NCBI GenBank assembly: GCA_002102555.1
Contig: MCFL01000149.1
Coordinates: 1-58,790 of the forward strand
Source of the DNA: Catenaria anguillulae PL171
Taxonomy: Eukaryota; Blastocladiomycota; Blastocladiomycetes; Blastocladiales; Catenariaceae
Length of the DNA stretch: 58,790 nucleotides
Direction: 5' to 3'
The position numbers were made by a program, and so were the translations under genes. The notes beneath the pieces are model-generated. The model was not told the origin of the DNA. It saw nothing but the letters and a program-made list of their open reading frames with translations, and did no database searches. This document shows positions 10,422 to 20,599 of the stretch, piece by piece. The stretch's first letter is position 1; the number at the start of each line of letters is the position of its first letter.

Positions 10422-11006
10422 GTTTTAGTGAAGATTGGGTCAATACGCGTTGGTGTCAGACAAGGTCGCTCGACGGTCCACAGCGGAACGAGCGGGATGA
10501 ATGCAGTCAATATTGATTGACGGGCAAAGAAGGCGGCCAAACTCGGAAACTGAAATGCCGAGGGTGAGTAGTGGAATGGACCGACGGCCGTTTGATTGCA
10601 ATGCGAAATCTCACTCGCGTATACGTAGCTAGTGCTGCCGCGAGGGTGCGTGATGTGTGTTGCCGATCGGCGATCAGTCTGCAACTCACGCCATGGTCGA
10701 GCGACATGACCCGGCGATTGCTATTGAGAAGCGGTCGTGGCAAAGCGGTCCATGAAGATTCACGATGTTGAGGTGGTCCTAGGATAGACGAATGCATATA
10801 GCAGCAACACAAACACTGAGGGAGGGAAAACAACCAAGGCAGAAATCAATCCGAGACGACCATTCCATTCACACGGGAAGGAATCCAACTCGCGCACTAA
10901 AAGGGAACAAGGAGGACTCGAGAGGACGGTGGCGAAAAATTAAGAAAAGATCAGTGCAACGAGAAGAGATGAGGAAAACATCAAAGGAGAACTCGGGTGG
11001 GGGGCG
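10422..11006. other. Intergenic region
   Basis: 5' flank of the hydrolase and 3' flank of cofilin, both on the minus strand. No ORF here has a conserved motif. Confidence 0.3.
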
Positions 11007-11901
11007 TTACACGCGCGAAACCTTCTCGAGGACAGTGTCTTGGGCAACCTGTACAAAGAAAATTAAAAACAACGGCAGAGGTTGTGAGTTGCAAACCTAA
11101 TCACATATGAACCAGCGCATGGTCATACCTCGGAGAAATCGGTCGCCTGAATCTCCGTGTGCACACCAACAAGCTTCCTCCTGATGGCATCCTTGGACCC
11201 GGCGTACGTCATCTTGGCCCGGATCTTTGCGTCATCGGGCGACCACGACACAAACAAGATCTTGTTGCGCTCACCACCTTCGGCGTGCTCGTACTTGAAG
11301 TCAAACACGCAGTAGCGGCAGTCGGTGGCGGGCAAGCACCCAACAAATTCAGAGTAAGGAGCACCGGCATCGGCCGTCTTTTCAACCACAATCTCGGTCA
11401 TGCCCTCGTTGAGCTTGTAGATGATGTACGAGTACTTCTTGCCGAGCTTGAGCTCGTTGAAGACTTCGAGGCACTGGTCGTTGACAGCGACGCCGGTAGA
11501 CTACACGGAAACCACAACAAACGAGGAGGGTGTGGGTCAGCGACAGGGTGTTGGGCTGATGCGTTGGCGCGAGTGACGAGCAGCGCTGCGCCAGGAGAGA
11601 CGAGGGCGGGACTTGCGAGGTTTTGCCGAGTATTGACAATTGGAGCAAGGCTCAACAGTTGACAGGCAATGACGGCGCGTCAGCCGCCAAGGCCAAGGCT
11701 CGGGCATGATCCAAGTCGAATCAAACGGCGGGACGGTGACGATATGAACATCCATGCGAGACATGGGAGCCAAGGTGCTGAGACTATATCGGATCGTGGG
11801 GTGTGTTTGTTGCGGCGGCGGGCGTGCGGCGGCAACGGGCAGGCGGTGACCCGGCGGGCATGATCCATCCAGGAGCGAGTGCGGAGGGGCACACATACCA
11901 T
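11007..11901 (-). CDS. COF1: Cofilin / actin-depolymerizing factor
   Basis: Predicted 138 residues, the usual cofilin length. It binds actin and severs and depolymerises filaments. Three coding exons: 11901-11899 (only the ATG), 11500-11129 and 11048-11007. The Met-only first exon is followed by GTATGT and a 398-nt intron ending GTGTAG. Visible motifs are STGVAVND at the N-terminus with the regulatory serine, YSYIIYKLN, ATDCRYCVFDF, ILFVSWSPDDAKIRAKM (long actin-binding helix) and the C-terminal EIQATDFSEV. The last exon encodes VAQDTVLEKVSRV. Intron placement right after the initiator codon is also known in animal and plant ADF/cofilin genes. Splice sites are clear and the family call is certain. 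Confidence 0.93.
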
Positions 11902-13196
11902 GGTGTGCAGAGTTGATTTGGGGATGGGGTACAGGAAAATATGCGTAGAGTCAAGCAGATGCTTTGCTTTCAACACTTTGGATGCCGCGGCGGAGAGAAA
12001 GTTTGGTTCGAGCGACGGTGCCTTCAAGAGCAAGAGGGTCAAGAGGAGGGCGTTGCCACACTCTCAAGTTGAACAACTCAACACGTCATGGCTGCAATTC
12101 AACCTCAACCACGACACCTCTGCCTTCGAGGCAAGGCAATCAATGTGTTGGTTCTTGGCTATACGCCGACTCGGCAACCTTGGTCGAGAAGTCTTGGCAC
12201 ACCGAGCTGCTCTAGATCTGCTCGCCAAAACATCATGGCGGCCTTGATTTCCTTGGCACGATGGACAGACAGGTTGCCGCCACCCAAACAGGGGGTTGGT
12301 CGCGCTCTTGGCCCTGAATCTTGACAGGACGCGAACGATCAGCGCTCAAGCACCTGACAAGCACGTGCCTGGTATACCGCCCCCTCCTCCCGCAGCGGCC
12401 GTATCAGGCCAAAGAACGCAAAACGAGCCACGCCGGCCTCAACGATGAGGTGCTGCAGTAGAGGGGCACCTGCCGCCGGCAAGAAGGATGCGAGAAGGGC
12501 AGCTCTGGCCATGGGCAGGCTCTTGTTTTTCGCGACCGGGCAGCAGAGCAGGCATGTTGCTGCGTTGTTGACTCCGATGTCCGCAAGTGACAAGAGATCG
12601 ACTCATTCAACGTGGCCTAGCCAAGGTCCAAGGATGGTACCGAACCTGTGATCCTGAGCCATGCAGGCATGAATGACTGACTGAGCGCATTCGGCAATCT
12701 CCTTACCACGACCCAACATCGAACCGACGCCCGTCCCTCCCTCCCGCTCGCCTTGCCTCGCCCTTGGTCCTTGCCTCGACGTGATCCGACCACGCCATTC
12801 GCTATCCGACAAAGGCCAACGCCGCCGATACGTGCACTCGCGAATTCTTGCCAAACAGCCGCGTGGACTCGCCCGTACGCTCGGCCCCAAGCACTTTGCG
12901 CATTCGCCCAAACTCGATGTACGCTCTGTCCCTCACTTGGTGGCCCAATCCCGATCCGGTCCTTTGCTTGTCTCGCCCAGGCACTGGTCACCGAGCGCGG
13001 AGGCATCATGGGATCTCGGGCCCTGCGCACGCAGAATCAGCATCGCAGGCGTCGAGAGGCACAATCGAATTAGCGCACCATGACTCACCCAATACTTGCC
13101 TCCGCCCACTTCATCGACCACCATCACTTATGTATGATCCGACTTTGCATCAACCGCAACCTCCAGTGATTCTCCGCACCACCCACCCATTCCACA
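11902..13196. promoter_or_regulatory. Divergent promoter region between the cofilin and cullin genes
   Basis: Nearly 1.3 kb between two divergent genes. Overlapping ORFs of 60-260 codons occur on both strands but have no recognisable motif and look like GC-rich chance ORFs. No repeat or RNA gene is visible. Confidence 0.35.
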
Positions 13197-15863
13197 ATGG
13201 CGCACCTGCAAAGCCAACAACGCAACATGTGGCTCGAGCTGCGCGAGCCCATTTACAACATTGTCAAGCACCCAGACCTTGGCCTCGACCCAAAGCGGTA
13301 CATGACCATCTACACGCACGTGTACAATCACTGTACCACAAAGACCAGTACGTTTGGATGTTTTTGTGCTTTTGTTCTCGAGACTATCTTTACTCATTCA
13401 TTTGCTCGAATATGAGCGTAGCCACGCATTCAAACAACTCGGCGTCGGTCCAGGGAAAGGAATTATACGACAACCTGCAGCAGTTGTTGCAAGGGTTCAT
13501 GCAAGAATTGCTCGACGTACGCCATTTCTCTCTCTTTGTTTCGCCCCCAATGCCCATCTCCTCTCATGGTGCCAGATGCTCACGATTCGTCCCAACCGAA
13601 TCCACAGCAAGCAAACACCAAACTCGACATTGACCTGCTCATCTTTTACATGACACAATGGACCAAATTCACCGAAGCGTCCAAATTCCTCGACCACCTG
13701 TTCCACTACCTCAACCGCCACTGGGTCAAGCGGCGCATTGACGACAACCAAGAGGGTGTGTACCGCATTCACACCATGTGCCTCGTCACGTGGAAAGCAC
13801 ACTTGTTCCAAACCATTTCGGCCACTTTGACAAAGGCCGTGCTCAAGCAGATTGAGACGGAACGTGATGGCGAGAGTGTGGATCGTAGTATGCTCAAGCA
13901 GATTTTGGGATCGTATGGTATGTTGTCTTCTCTTCTCTTGTCTTCCTTTTTTATTGTCAGCTTGTTGGTTGTCTTGGCTCAAAGAGATTTGACGGCTCAC
14001 TTTTACATTGTGCAACCTTCCGGGGTTTTTTTTTTTTTTTTTAATTCAGTTGCCTTGGACTTGCCCGCGACGGACGCGGCGCCCGGCGTGCCCAACGACC
14101 CAAGCATGCTGCGCGACTCAAATGTGTACCGCGAAGTGTTTGAAAACCAGTTTTTCGACGAGACGCGCGTCTACTACAAGGCTGAGTCGGCCAAATTCTT
14201 GGCGGAAAACTCGGTGACCGAGTACATGAAAAAGGCGGAAAAGCGGCTCGATGAAGAAGTGGAGCGCGTGAAAATGTACTTGCACGAGTCGACGCTCGCG
14301 TCCTTGCTGACCTTGTGCGAGGGCCACTTGATTTTCGATCACGAGGACACGCTCAAGGAAGAGTTTGGCAACTTGCTTGCCACGGATCGCAACGAGGACA
14401 TGGAGCGCATGTTCAAGTTGGTGGCGCGCAAGCCAGACAGATTGGAAACGTTGCGGACCAAGCTCGAGATTCACGTACGTCAAGTTGGGTTGGAGGCCGT
14501 GGCCGCCGTGCTTGCCGGGGGCAGCGCCAATGGAGCCGCTGCGGCGGGCGCCGGTGGGGATGATGACGAGGCCGATGGTGGAGCCGCCGCTGGGGCCGGC
14601 TCGGGCGTGCTCGAACCCAAGGTGTACGTGGATGCCTTGTTGTCGGTGCACGCAAAGTACCACAAGCTCGTCGAGACGGCATTCCAGGGCGACCCCGGGT
14701 TTGCGCAATCGCTCGACAAGGCGTGCCGCGAATTCATCAATCGCAACGCCGTGTGCGAAAAGAACCCCAAGCGGTCGCCCGAATTGCTTGCCCGATACTG
14801 CGACGTGCTGCTGCGCAAGTCGGCAAAGAACCCCGAAGAGGCCGAGCTCGAGGCCTTGCTGACGAGCATCATGACCGTGTTCAAGTACATTGACGACAAG
14901 GACGTGTTCCAGCGGTACTACTCCACGGCGCTGTCGGGCCGTCTGGTGCGCGGCACGTCGGCCAGCATGGATGCTGAAGAGACCATGATCAACAAGCTCA
15001 AGGAGGCGTGCGGGTTCGAGTACACGCAAAAGCTGCAGCGCATGTTTACGGACATGGGCTTGTCCAAGGACATCAACTCGGATTTCCAAAAGAAGATGGC
15101 CGCGTCTGCCACGGGCGCCTCGGACGACCTGGTCGACTTCTACGTCATGGTCCTGACGGACGTTGCGTGGCCATTTGGTCAGCAGCCCACCGAATTCCGC
15201 CTCCCGCAAGAACTCGAGCGCACCTTCCAAAAGTTTACCGACTTTTACCAGTCCAAGCACTCTGGCCGCAAGCTCACTTGGCAGTTCAACCATTCGCGCG
15301 GCGAGGTCAAGGCCGTGTTCCCCAAGTCCAAGGTGCCCTACCAATTGTCGGTGCACATGTACCAAATGGGCATCTTGCTCCAGTACAACTCGGGCGACGT
15401 GTACACGTTGCAAGAACTGCTTGATTCCACGGGGCTCAACCTCGAGTACCTCAAGGGCCATCTCTCGACCCTGTGCAAGGCCAAGATTTTGCTTTGCGAA
15501 CCTGCAGGTAAGCAGCCGGGCGAGCCCAACACGCGCTACGTGTTCAATGCGGATTACAAGAACAAGAAGACACGCTTGAATCTCAATGTCAAGATCAAGG
15601 CCGAGGAAAAGTCCGAGACGGACGACACAAACAAGCACATTGAGGAGGATCGCAAGCTCTTGATTCAGGCCGCCATTGTGCGTGTCATGAAGACGCGCAA
15701 GGCACTCAAGCACCCGTTGTTGATTCAAGAAGTGATTGATCAGCTCAAGTCGCGGTTCAAGCCCAATGTGTCGGACATCAAGAAGATGATTGACTTGTTG
15801 ATTGAGAAGGAGTACATTGAGCGTGTCGAGGGCGAGAAGGATACGTATTCGTACATTGCCTAA
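13197..15863 (+). CDS. CUL1: Cullin, CUL1/Cdc53 type
   Basis: Predicted 789 residues; scaffold of an SCF ubiquitin ligase. Exons: 13197-13347, 13422-13516, 13608-13917 and 14050-15863, joined by GT-AG introns of 74, 91 and 132 nt. The N-terminal repeats hold YMTIYTHVYNHCT and FYMTQWTKF, then NRHWVKRRIDDNQEGVY, matching the Skp1-facing end of CUL1. The YMKKAEKRLDEEVERVKMYL helix and the cullin-homology region follow, with YQLSVHMYQMGILLQYN. The C-terminal Nedd8 winged helix has IQAAIVRVMKTRKALKHP, where the modified lysine is expected, and ends DTYSYIA. An Ala/Gly/Asp-rich insertion of about 45 residues (near 14510-14620) interrupts the middle and is unusual. The third intron is a multiple of three and has no stop, so retention would still read through. 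Confidence 0.93.
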
Positions 15864-16407
15864 GGTTGTTGTTTGTCTCGCATGTTGTTTTGTCTTGTCG
15901 CTGTGCGTCGAGGGGAGTCTTGTGTTTGCTTTCCGGTCTTGTTGTTTTCCTCTCACTTTGTTTCTTTCGTCTCATTCTTACTCTTGGTTTTCCGTTTCCT
16001 CATCTTGCCTCTTGTGAACGTGAATGTGTCGTCATCTTGTTTTTCGTTCTTATTGGTTTCCAGCATGTACATCTCATGTGTAGCTCCTATGTGTCCTCCT
16101 ACAATCCTCGGGCGTGTCCGACATCGATATGTGGCGGGAGCGCGTGATCGATGGGCGGCCACCACCCGATGGTCAGCGACTCGCTCGCGACTCGCGTTGC
16201 GTTGCTGACGATGACAGCGCGCATGACAACGATGACAACAAACCATGCTGCCTCATCACCAGTTTGCCCCGATCCGATCCAGCCGAGGGCCGTGCCGGTG
16301 ATGGTGGGTGGCCGACCCATACAAATACTTGGACCAACTCCCCTCGCTCAAGAACTTTCATTCAGGCAACACTCGTTCGTACAGCATCACCCCCACAAAG
16401 AAATCCA
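15864..16407. other. Intergenic region
   Basis: 3' flank of the cullin (T-rich, 15880-16060) and 5' flank of the DUF1295 gene. An in-frame ATG at 16114 would add 98 residues with no domain character to the next protein; I prefer the ATG at 16408. Confidence 0.3.
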
Positions 16408-17339
16408 ATGTCAACCATGCCGCCGCTTCTTTCTGCCTTCCTCGGCCGCCCATCCCTGGCCTCGTCGCTTGCCGTTTCGTTTGGCGTTCAAACCGCCGCC
16501 TACCTGTACTCGACGCTGGGCCGTCCAGTCCCCACCGAACACTACTATGATCTGTCGGGTTCGCTCACGCACCTCGCCATCATCTCGCACGCTCTTGCGA
16601 CATCGGCACTCAACTCTCCGACGGGCCTGCCGCCCGCACGCGTTGCCCTGCTGGGCGCGCTTTCCGCCACGTGGGCCATTCGCCTCGGCACATACTTGTA
16701 CGCACGCGTGCAGCGTGTGGGCAAGGACGATCGGTTTGATGAGCTGAAAAAGGATCCCGTGCGGTGGTTGACACCCTGGGTGTTCCAGGCACTGTGGTGC
16801 TTTATGATTCAGGCGCCCGTGACGATTGCGGCCACGGCGTCTGTTCGTGCAGGCGTTGCGGCCGCGGGCCTGACCCGATGGGACTACTTGGGCGCGTCCG
16901 GTCTTTCTCGGTGGACTCGCGTGGGAGATCACGGCCGATAGGCAAAAGGATGCATTCAAGCGCACGCGGCCGTCGGAACCATTCACGGGCGGCTTGTTCA
17001 AGTATTCTGTGTACGCCAATTACTTTGGCGAGTGCTCGCTTTGGTGGGGTGCGTACCTCATGTCGGTGCCGGCGATTTCTGCCATGGGCTCGTCGGGCCT
17101 GGTTTCATGCCGTCAGCTTGACCAGTCCGCTGTTCACGGCCTTCTTGCTGCATCGCGTGTCGGGGATTCCACTGTTGGAGAAGAGTGCGTGGAAAAAGTA
17201 TGGCGGGGATCAAAAGTGGTTGGAATATCGGGCAAGAACCAGCGTGTTTTGGCCATGGGTGCCCAAGAGTGGGGCGGTGAGTAAGGCCGAGGTGGAGGAG
17301 ATGAAACGCAAGGCAGTGGCAAAGTGGAAGGTCGAGTAA
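16408..17339 (+). CDS. DUF1295 / steroid-5-alpha-reductase-like membrane protein (two frame changes)
   Basis: About 310 residues with several hydrophobic segments. It belongs to the DUF1295 family, a membrane group related to 3-oxo-5-alpha-steroid reductases and isoprenylcysteine methyltransferases. Visible parts are AIRLGTYLYARVQRVGKDDRF, then AWEITADRQKDAFKR, SVYANYFGECSLWWGAYL (the family's R/K-x-x-x-N-Y-F-G-E core, here with Val-Tyr-Ala where His-Pro is common), and the C-terminal SGIPLLEKSAWKKYGGD with VFWPWVP. The reading frame changes twice, near 16895 and near 17110, each fixed by losing one base or gaining two; no intron fits. Both are either sequence errors or a recent loss. The start at 16408 directly precedes the first hydrophobic stretch. 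The catalytic role is unknown. Confidence 0.72.
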
Positions 17340-17638
17340 CGGCGCAGAGAATCTGTTGTTTCTATGGTCGAATGGGAATCATGAGTCTCTATGCATTTTC
17401 GGTCGCGCCATATTACGAGTCAAATGCAGAACTGAAGCGGTCGGGGGTGGAAATGTCTGACATCGATTGCTGGTACGGGCGTGCCATCATATTTATCATA
17501 GCGACACCAACATGTTGTGCGGAGCAATGGACAGACTGTCCTCTGTGCCGTGGCTGTAATGCTTCGCCTTTCAGGCATTCCATTGATGGACAACTATCTA
17601 TTGGATATTGATACAAAATCTTGAAAGCAATCGAAAAC
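17340..17638. other. Intergenic region between convergent genes
   Basis: 3' flanks of the DUF1295 gene and copy B. No feature is visible. Confidence 0.3.
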
Positions 17639-20109
17639 TTACTCACCTCCCGCCTCCACATCCTGATCGGCACCAAATCCTTCGGCAGCCAATTCGTTGT
17701 CTACATTAACATCATCCAAGCCATCCACATCCGCATCGGCGTCTGCATCCTGAACCTGAACATTGTCCTGATCTCCGTCGCGGCCATCGTCGCGGTCCGC
17801 ATCCCTTCCGCCAACAGGCTGCTCCCGCCCAGCTTCAAATGCGTCCAAGCGGCTTCCACTTCCAGTACGACCACCGTCAGCGTCGTCGTCGCGGTCAGCA
17901 TCCCGCCCGTTGTTCTGGCTTGACGACTGCTGTTGTGGTTCACGCGTGAATGGCGACTGAACGGTAGGTGCGGGCGATCCGCCTGGGAACTGCTCTTGCG
18001 TTTCCGCATCCAAGTCGAGGCCGTCCACGTCGAGGGCATCCAAGTCATCCTCGTCGTCACGATCGTTGTCGCGGCGGCCGTGGCCAGCGCGCGAATCGTC
18101 GTTATCATCGTCGCGGTCACGACCATTGTCACGGCGGTCGTCGTCGTTGTCACGACCATTGTCGCGGCGGTCATCGTCGCGGTCACGACCATTGTCGCGG
18201 CGGTCGTCGTCGCGGTCACGACCATTGTCGCGGCGGTCATCGTCGCGGTCACCGCGGCCGTTGTCGCGACGGTCATCGTCACGGTCGCCACGGCCATCAT
18301 CACGAGAAGCATTTGCCGCCGCCTGGAACTCCTTGAACTGGTCCTCGGTCAAGTCGCGCGCATCGATCCGCCCGTCGCCATTGATATCCTTGATTTCGGG
18401 TCCGTTGCGATCGCCCGCACCTTGCTGCGCGCCGTTTTCTCCAGCATGAATCGGGGCAGGCTGGGCAGGTTGCTGCTGGCCTTGCGCGGCGGCACCCGCT
18501 GTCGAAGCACCGGCAACCACGGGCACCGCCCCCTCGTTACCTCCTTGCTGAGCGTGCTGGGCCGAACTGCTGCTGCTGCCACCGCCACTGCTCTTCATAA
18601 TACTCATACTGGCCGTCACCACACCGACCGTTGCACTGGCCGCCATGGCAAACGGACTCACAATCGTGGCAATGGTGCGAATCCGCTCCATGCGCGTCTC
18701 ATGGCCCTTTGCCTGGAACCCCAAATCGGTCTGAGCCGTCTTTTCGGGGCACAACGTGAACACGCAATCCTCCTCGCTCACAGGCGCACGTACATCGCCC
18801 TTGCACCGGAGCACAATGGGCGACCGTTTGGCCATAACACCCGACCCTGGCTTTTGATGCTCCGCCACCAGCCGCTTCTGGTTGCGGAAATGAATGATCG
18901 ATACGGCCAGCTGTGCCGACGGATCCTTGACGACTTGCCAAAGCACCTCTTCGGATGCCACGTCGTCGCGCGCGTAAAACGATCCGTCGTGCCGCGCAGC
19001 AAGGAACCGTTGGGTGCGCGAGTCAAAGATGACGGCGGCTTGGTCGCGCTTGGCTTTGCCGTCAAAGTGCTTGAGCGAGATCTTGCTCGGGTCGTCTGCA
19101 TCGGCAACCAACGTGAGCAGTTCAAAGTAGGCGATTTGTCCACCGTCGCGCACGGGATCGAGCTTGGCAAACATGAGCTCGGTCGAGTTGTTTGGGTCGG
19201 CGAGCGAGGCGGCAGTCAAGTATTGCATGCGGTCCTTGTACTGGAGGGCAACGGGCACGGCAATTTCAAGGCCGTGGTTGCCCTTGTTTTTGATGCCATC
19301 GAGGATGGACGTGTCGAGCTTGGATTCGGCAACTGCAGAAGCAGCGGCTTTGGTGTCCATGACTTGGGGCGGGGCTTTGCGCGCGGCAGGGCCACCCGGG
19401 CGGGCAGCAGGTGCAGCGCCCGCGGGCTTTGCCGCGCCGGCGGCAGCTGCTGGACCAGCAGCAGCGCCAGCATCTGCAGGAGGGGCAGGAGGTTGGATGG
19501 CGTCGAGTGTGAACAGAATGACGTTTTGCTGCGAGTCGGACGGGACGGTTGACACCTTTTCGCCTTCGAGACCAAGAGCGAATTCGGGCTTAGAGTGGGA
19601 AACGAGCATGTATGTTCCTGGTTGCTCGGACCGAGCCTAAATGCGTCATGTAGTAGTGTGAGTTATCATGCGAGACATTTCGACTTGCAAGGAAAGCGGA
19701 GACAGTGACGTACAACAACAGCCCACGCTTGCAACGGCACAGCACGCATTGAAAACATGAGCTTCTTACCCGCGGCCGACCCCAAGTACAGCTTGGATCC
19801 GGGGAAGAACACCATGAGCGGCGCCTTGTCCGCGGCCAGCTTGGCCAAGTCCATTTGCGTGGCCGGGTTGGCCGCAGGTTTGTTGTCGACCAAGGGCACG
19901 AGGCGCACCTCAATGATCTTTGCTTCTGCGGCGGGCGAAAGCGTCACGAGCTTGACGGCGCCGCGCTCCATGCCGAGGACCGTGTTGGGTGCCGTCTGAG
20001 CGCCGAGCACACTGGGCACGCGGACAATGGGCAGCAGGGCGGTCGAGTAGGCTGGCGGCGCTTGGCCGGGGGCGGCGACCGGGGTAGAAGGTTGGGCAGT
20101 GGCGAGCAT
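17639..20109 (-). CDS. Unknown duplicated protein, copy B: EF-hand/dockerin-type loop plus Asp/Arg repeats
   Basis: Predicted 797 residues from exons 20109-19714 and 19636-17639 (donor GTACGT, acceptor TTTAG). It is the inverted paralogue of the gene at 4146-6333, with the intron at the same codon. The first 130 residues and the central domain are almost identical to copy A; the linker and tail differ. Copy B has an extra segment of about 70 residues, rich in Ser, Gly, Gln and Ala, between the conserved domain and the loop. The loop reads DINGDGRIDARD (18388-18353) and keeps all calcium-ligand positions. The repeat tract has about six RDRDDDRRDNG-type units against three to four in copy A. 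Neither copy has a broken frame. No function is known. The N-terminal identity down to silent sites suggests recent duplication or gene conversion. Confidence 0.75.
18100..18300 (-). repeat. Coding minisatellite (RDRDDDRRDNG units), copy B
   Basis: About six tandem units of 27-33 nt in frame, encoding Asp/Arg/Asn/Gly repeats. Unit number and length differ from copy A, as expected for slippage. Confidence 0.78.
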
Positions 20110-20599
20110 GGCAGGCGTATGAATTGTGGTATCGGATGAGGGTCAATGCTTGCGTTGTTGGCTGTGTCGGGCTGACAGTCACCGAGTGGGCCGGGATGGG
20201 CTAAGCTTAAGAGTGGTAAGGAACTAGCTCCATTCGCATTGTGTGCGGTGAAGGGCGAAGTCTCACATCGCACCGCGTCCATCGTCCAAGCCGGCACGGG
20301 TGACGGTGGCGTGCCGTGCGGTGGATGGATGCACCGCCCTTGATGATCTGATCACGCTCTGACGTGCCGCAAACTTGACCTGATCGACCAGTCAACCTGG
20401 CTTTATGGCTCCATGTGTCCGCACTGGCCGGCGCCAATTACGGGCCTGTGAAAGTATGTAATGAAGACTATGAAGACTGGAATCGCCCCAGTGGGCAAAG
20501 GCCGCGGGCAGACAGAGTCCATCCCTCGGCTGTGCTGCATTCACAGTTCCGGCTCTGATATCTCAACATCAACCCACCTCTCATACACTCATCCGCGTC
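20110..20599. other. Intergenic region upstream of copy B
   Basis: Similarity to the copy A upstream region is lost within a few bases of the ATG. No gene is visible. Confidence 0.3.

Noticed and set aside
12603-13083. Overlapping ORFs on both strands between the cofilin and cullin genes
   Set aside because: No motif or splice logic; typical chance ORFs in GC-rich DNA.
13536-13607. In-frame extension upstream of the third cullin exon
   Set aside because: Cullin homology resumes at the acceptor before 13608; the stretch before it belongs to the intron.
14118-15956. Long minus-strand ORF of 612 codons opposite the cullin
   Set aside because: Antisense shadow of the cullin exon; no domain character.
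16114-16407. Upstream in-frame start for the DUF1295 protein
   Set aside because: It would add 98 residues of irregular composition before a normal family N-terminus.
17933-19552. Long plus-strand ORF of 539 codons opposite copy B
   Set aside because: It is the antisense of a GC-rich coding exon; the same shadow appears opposite copy A at 4975-6015.
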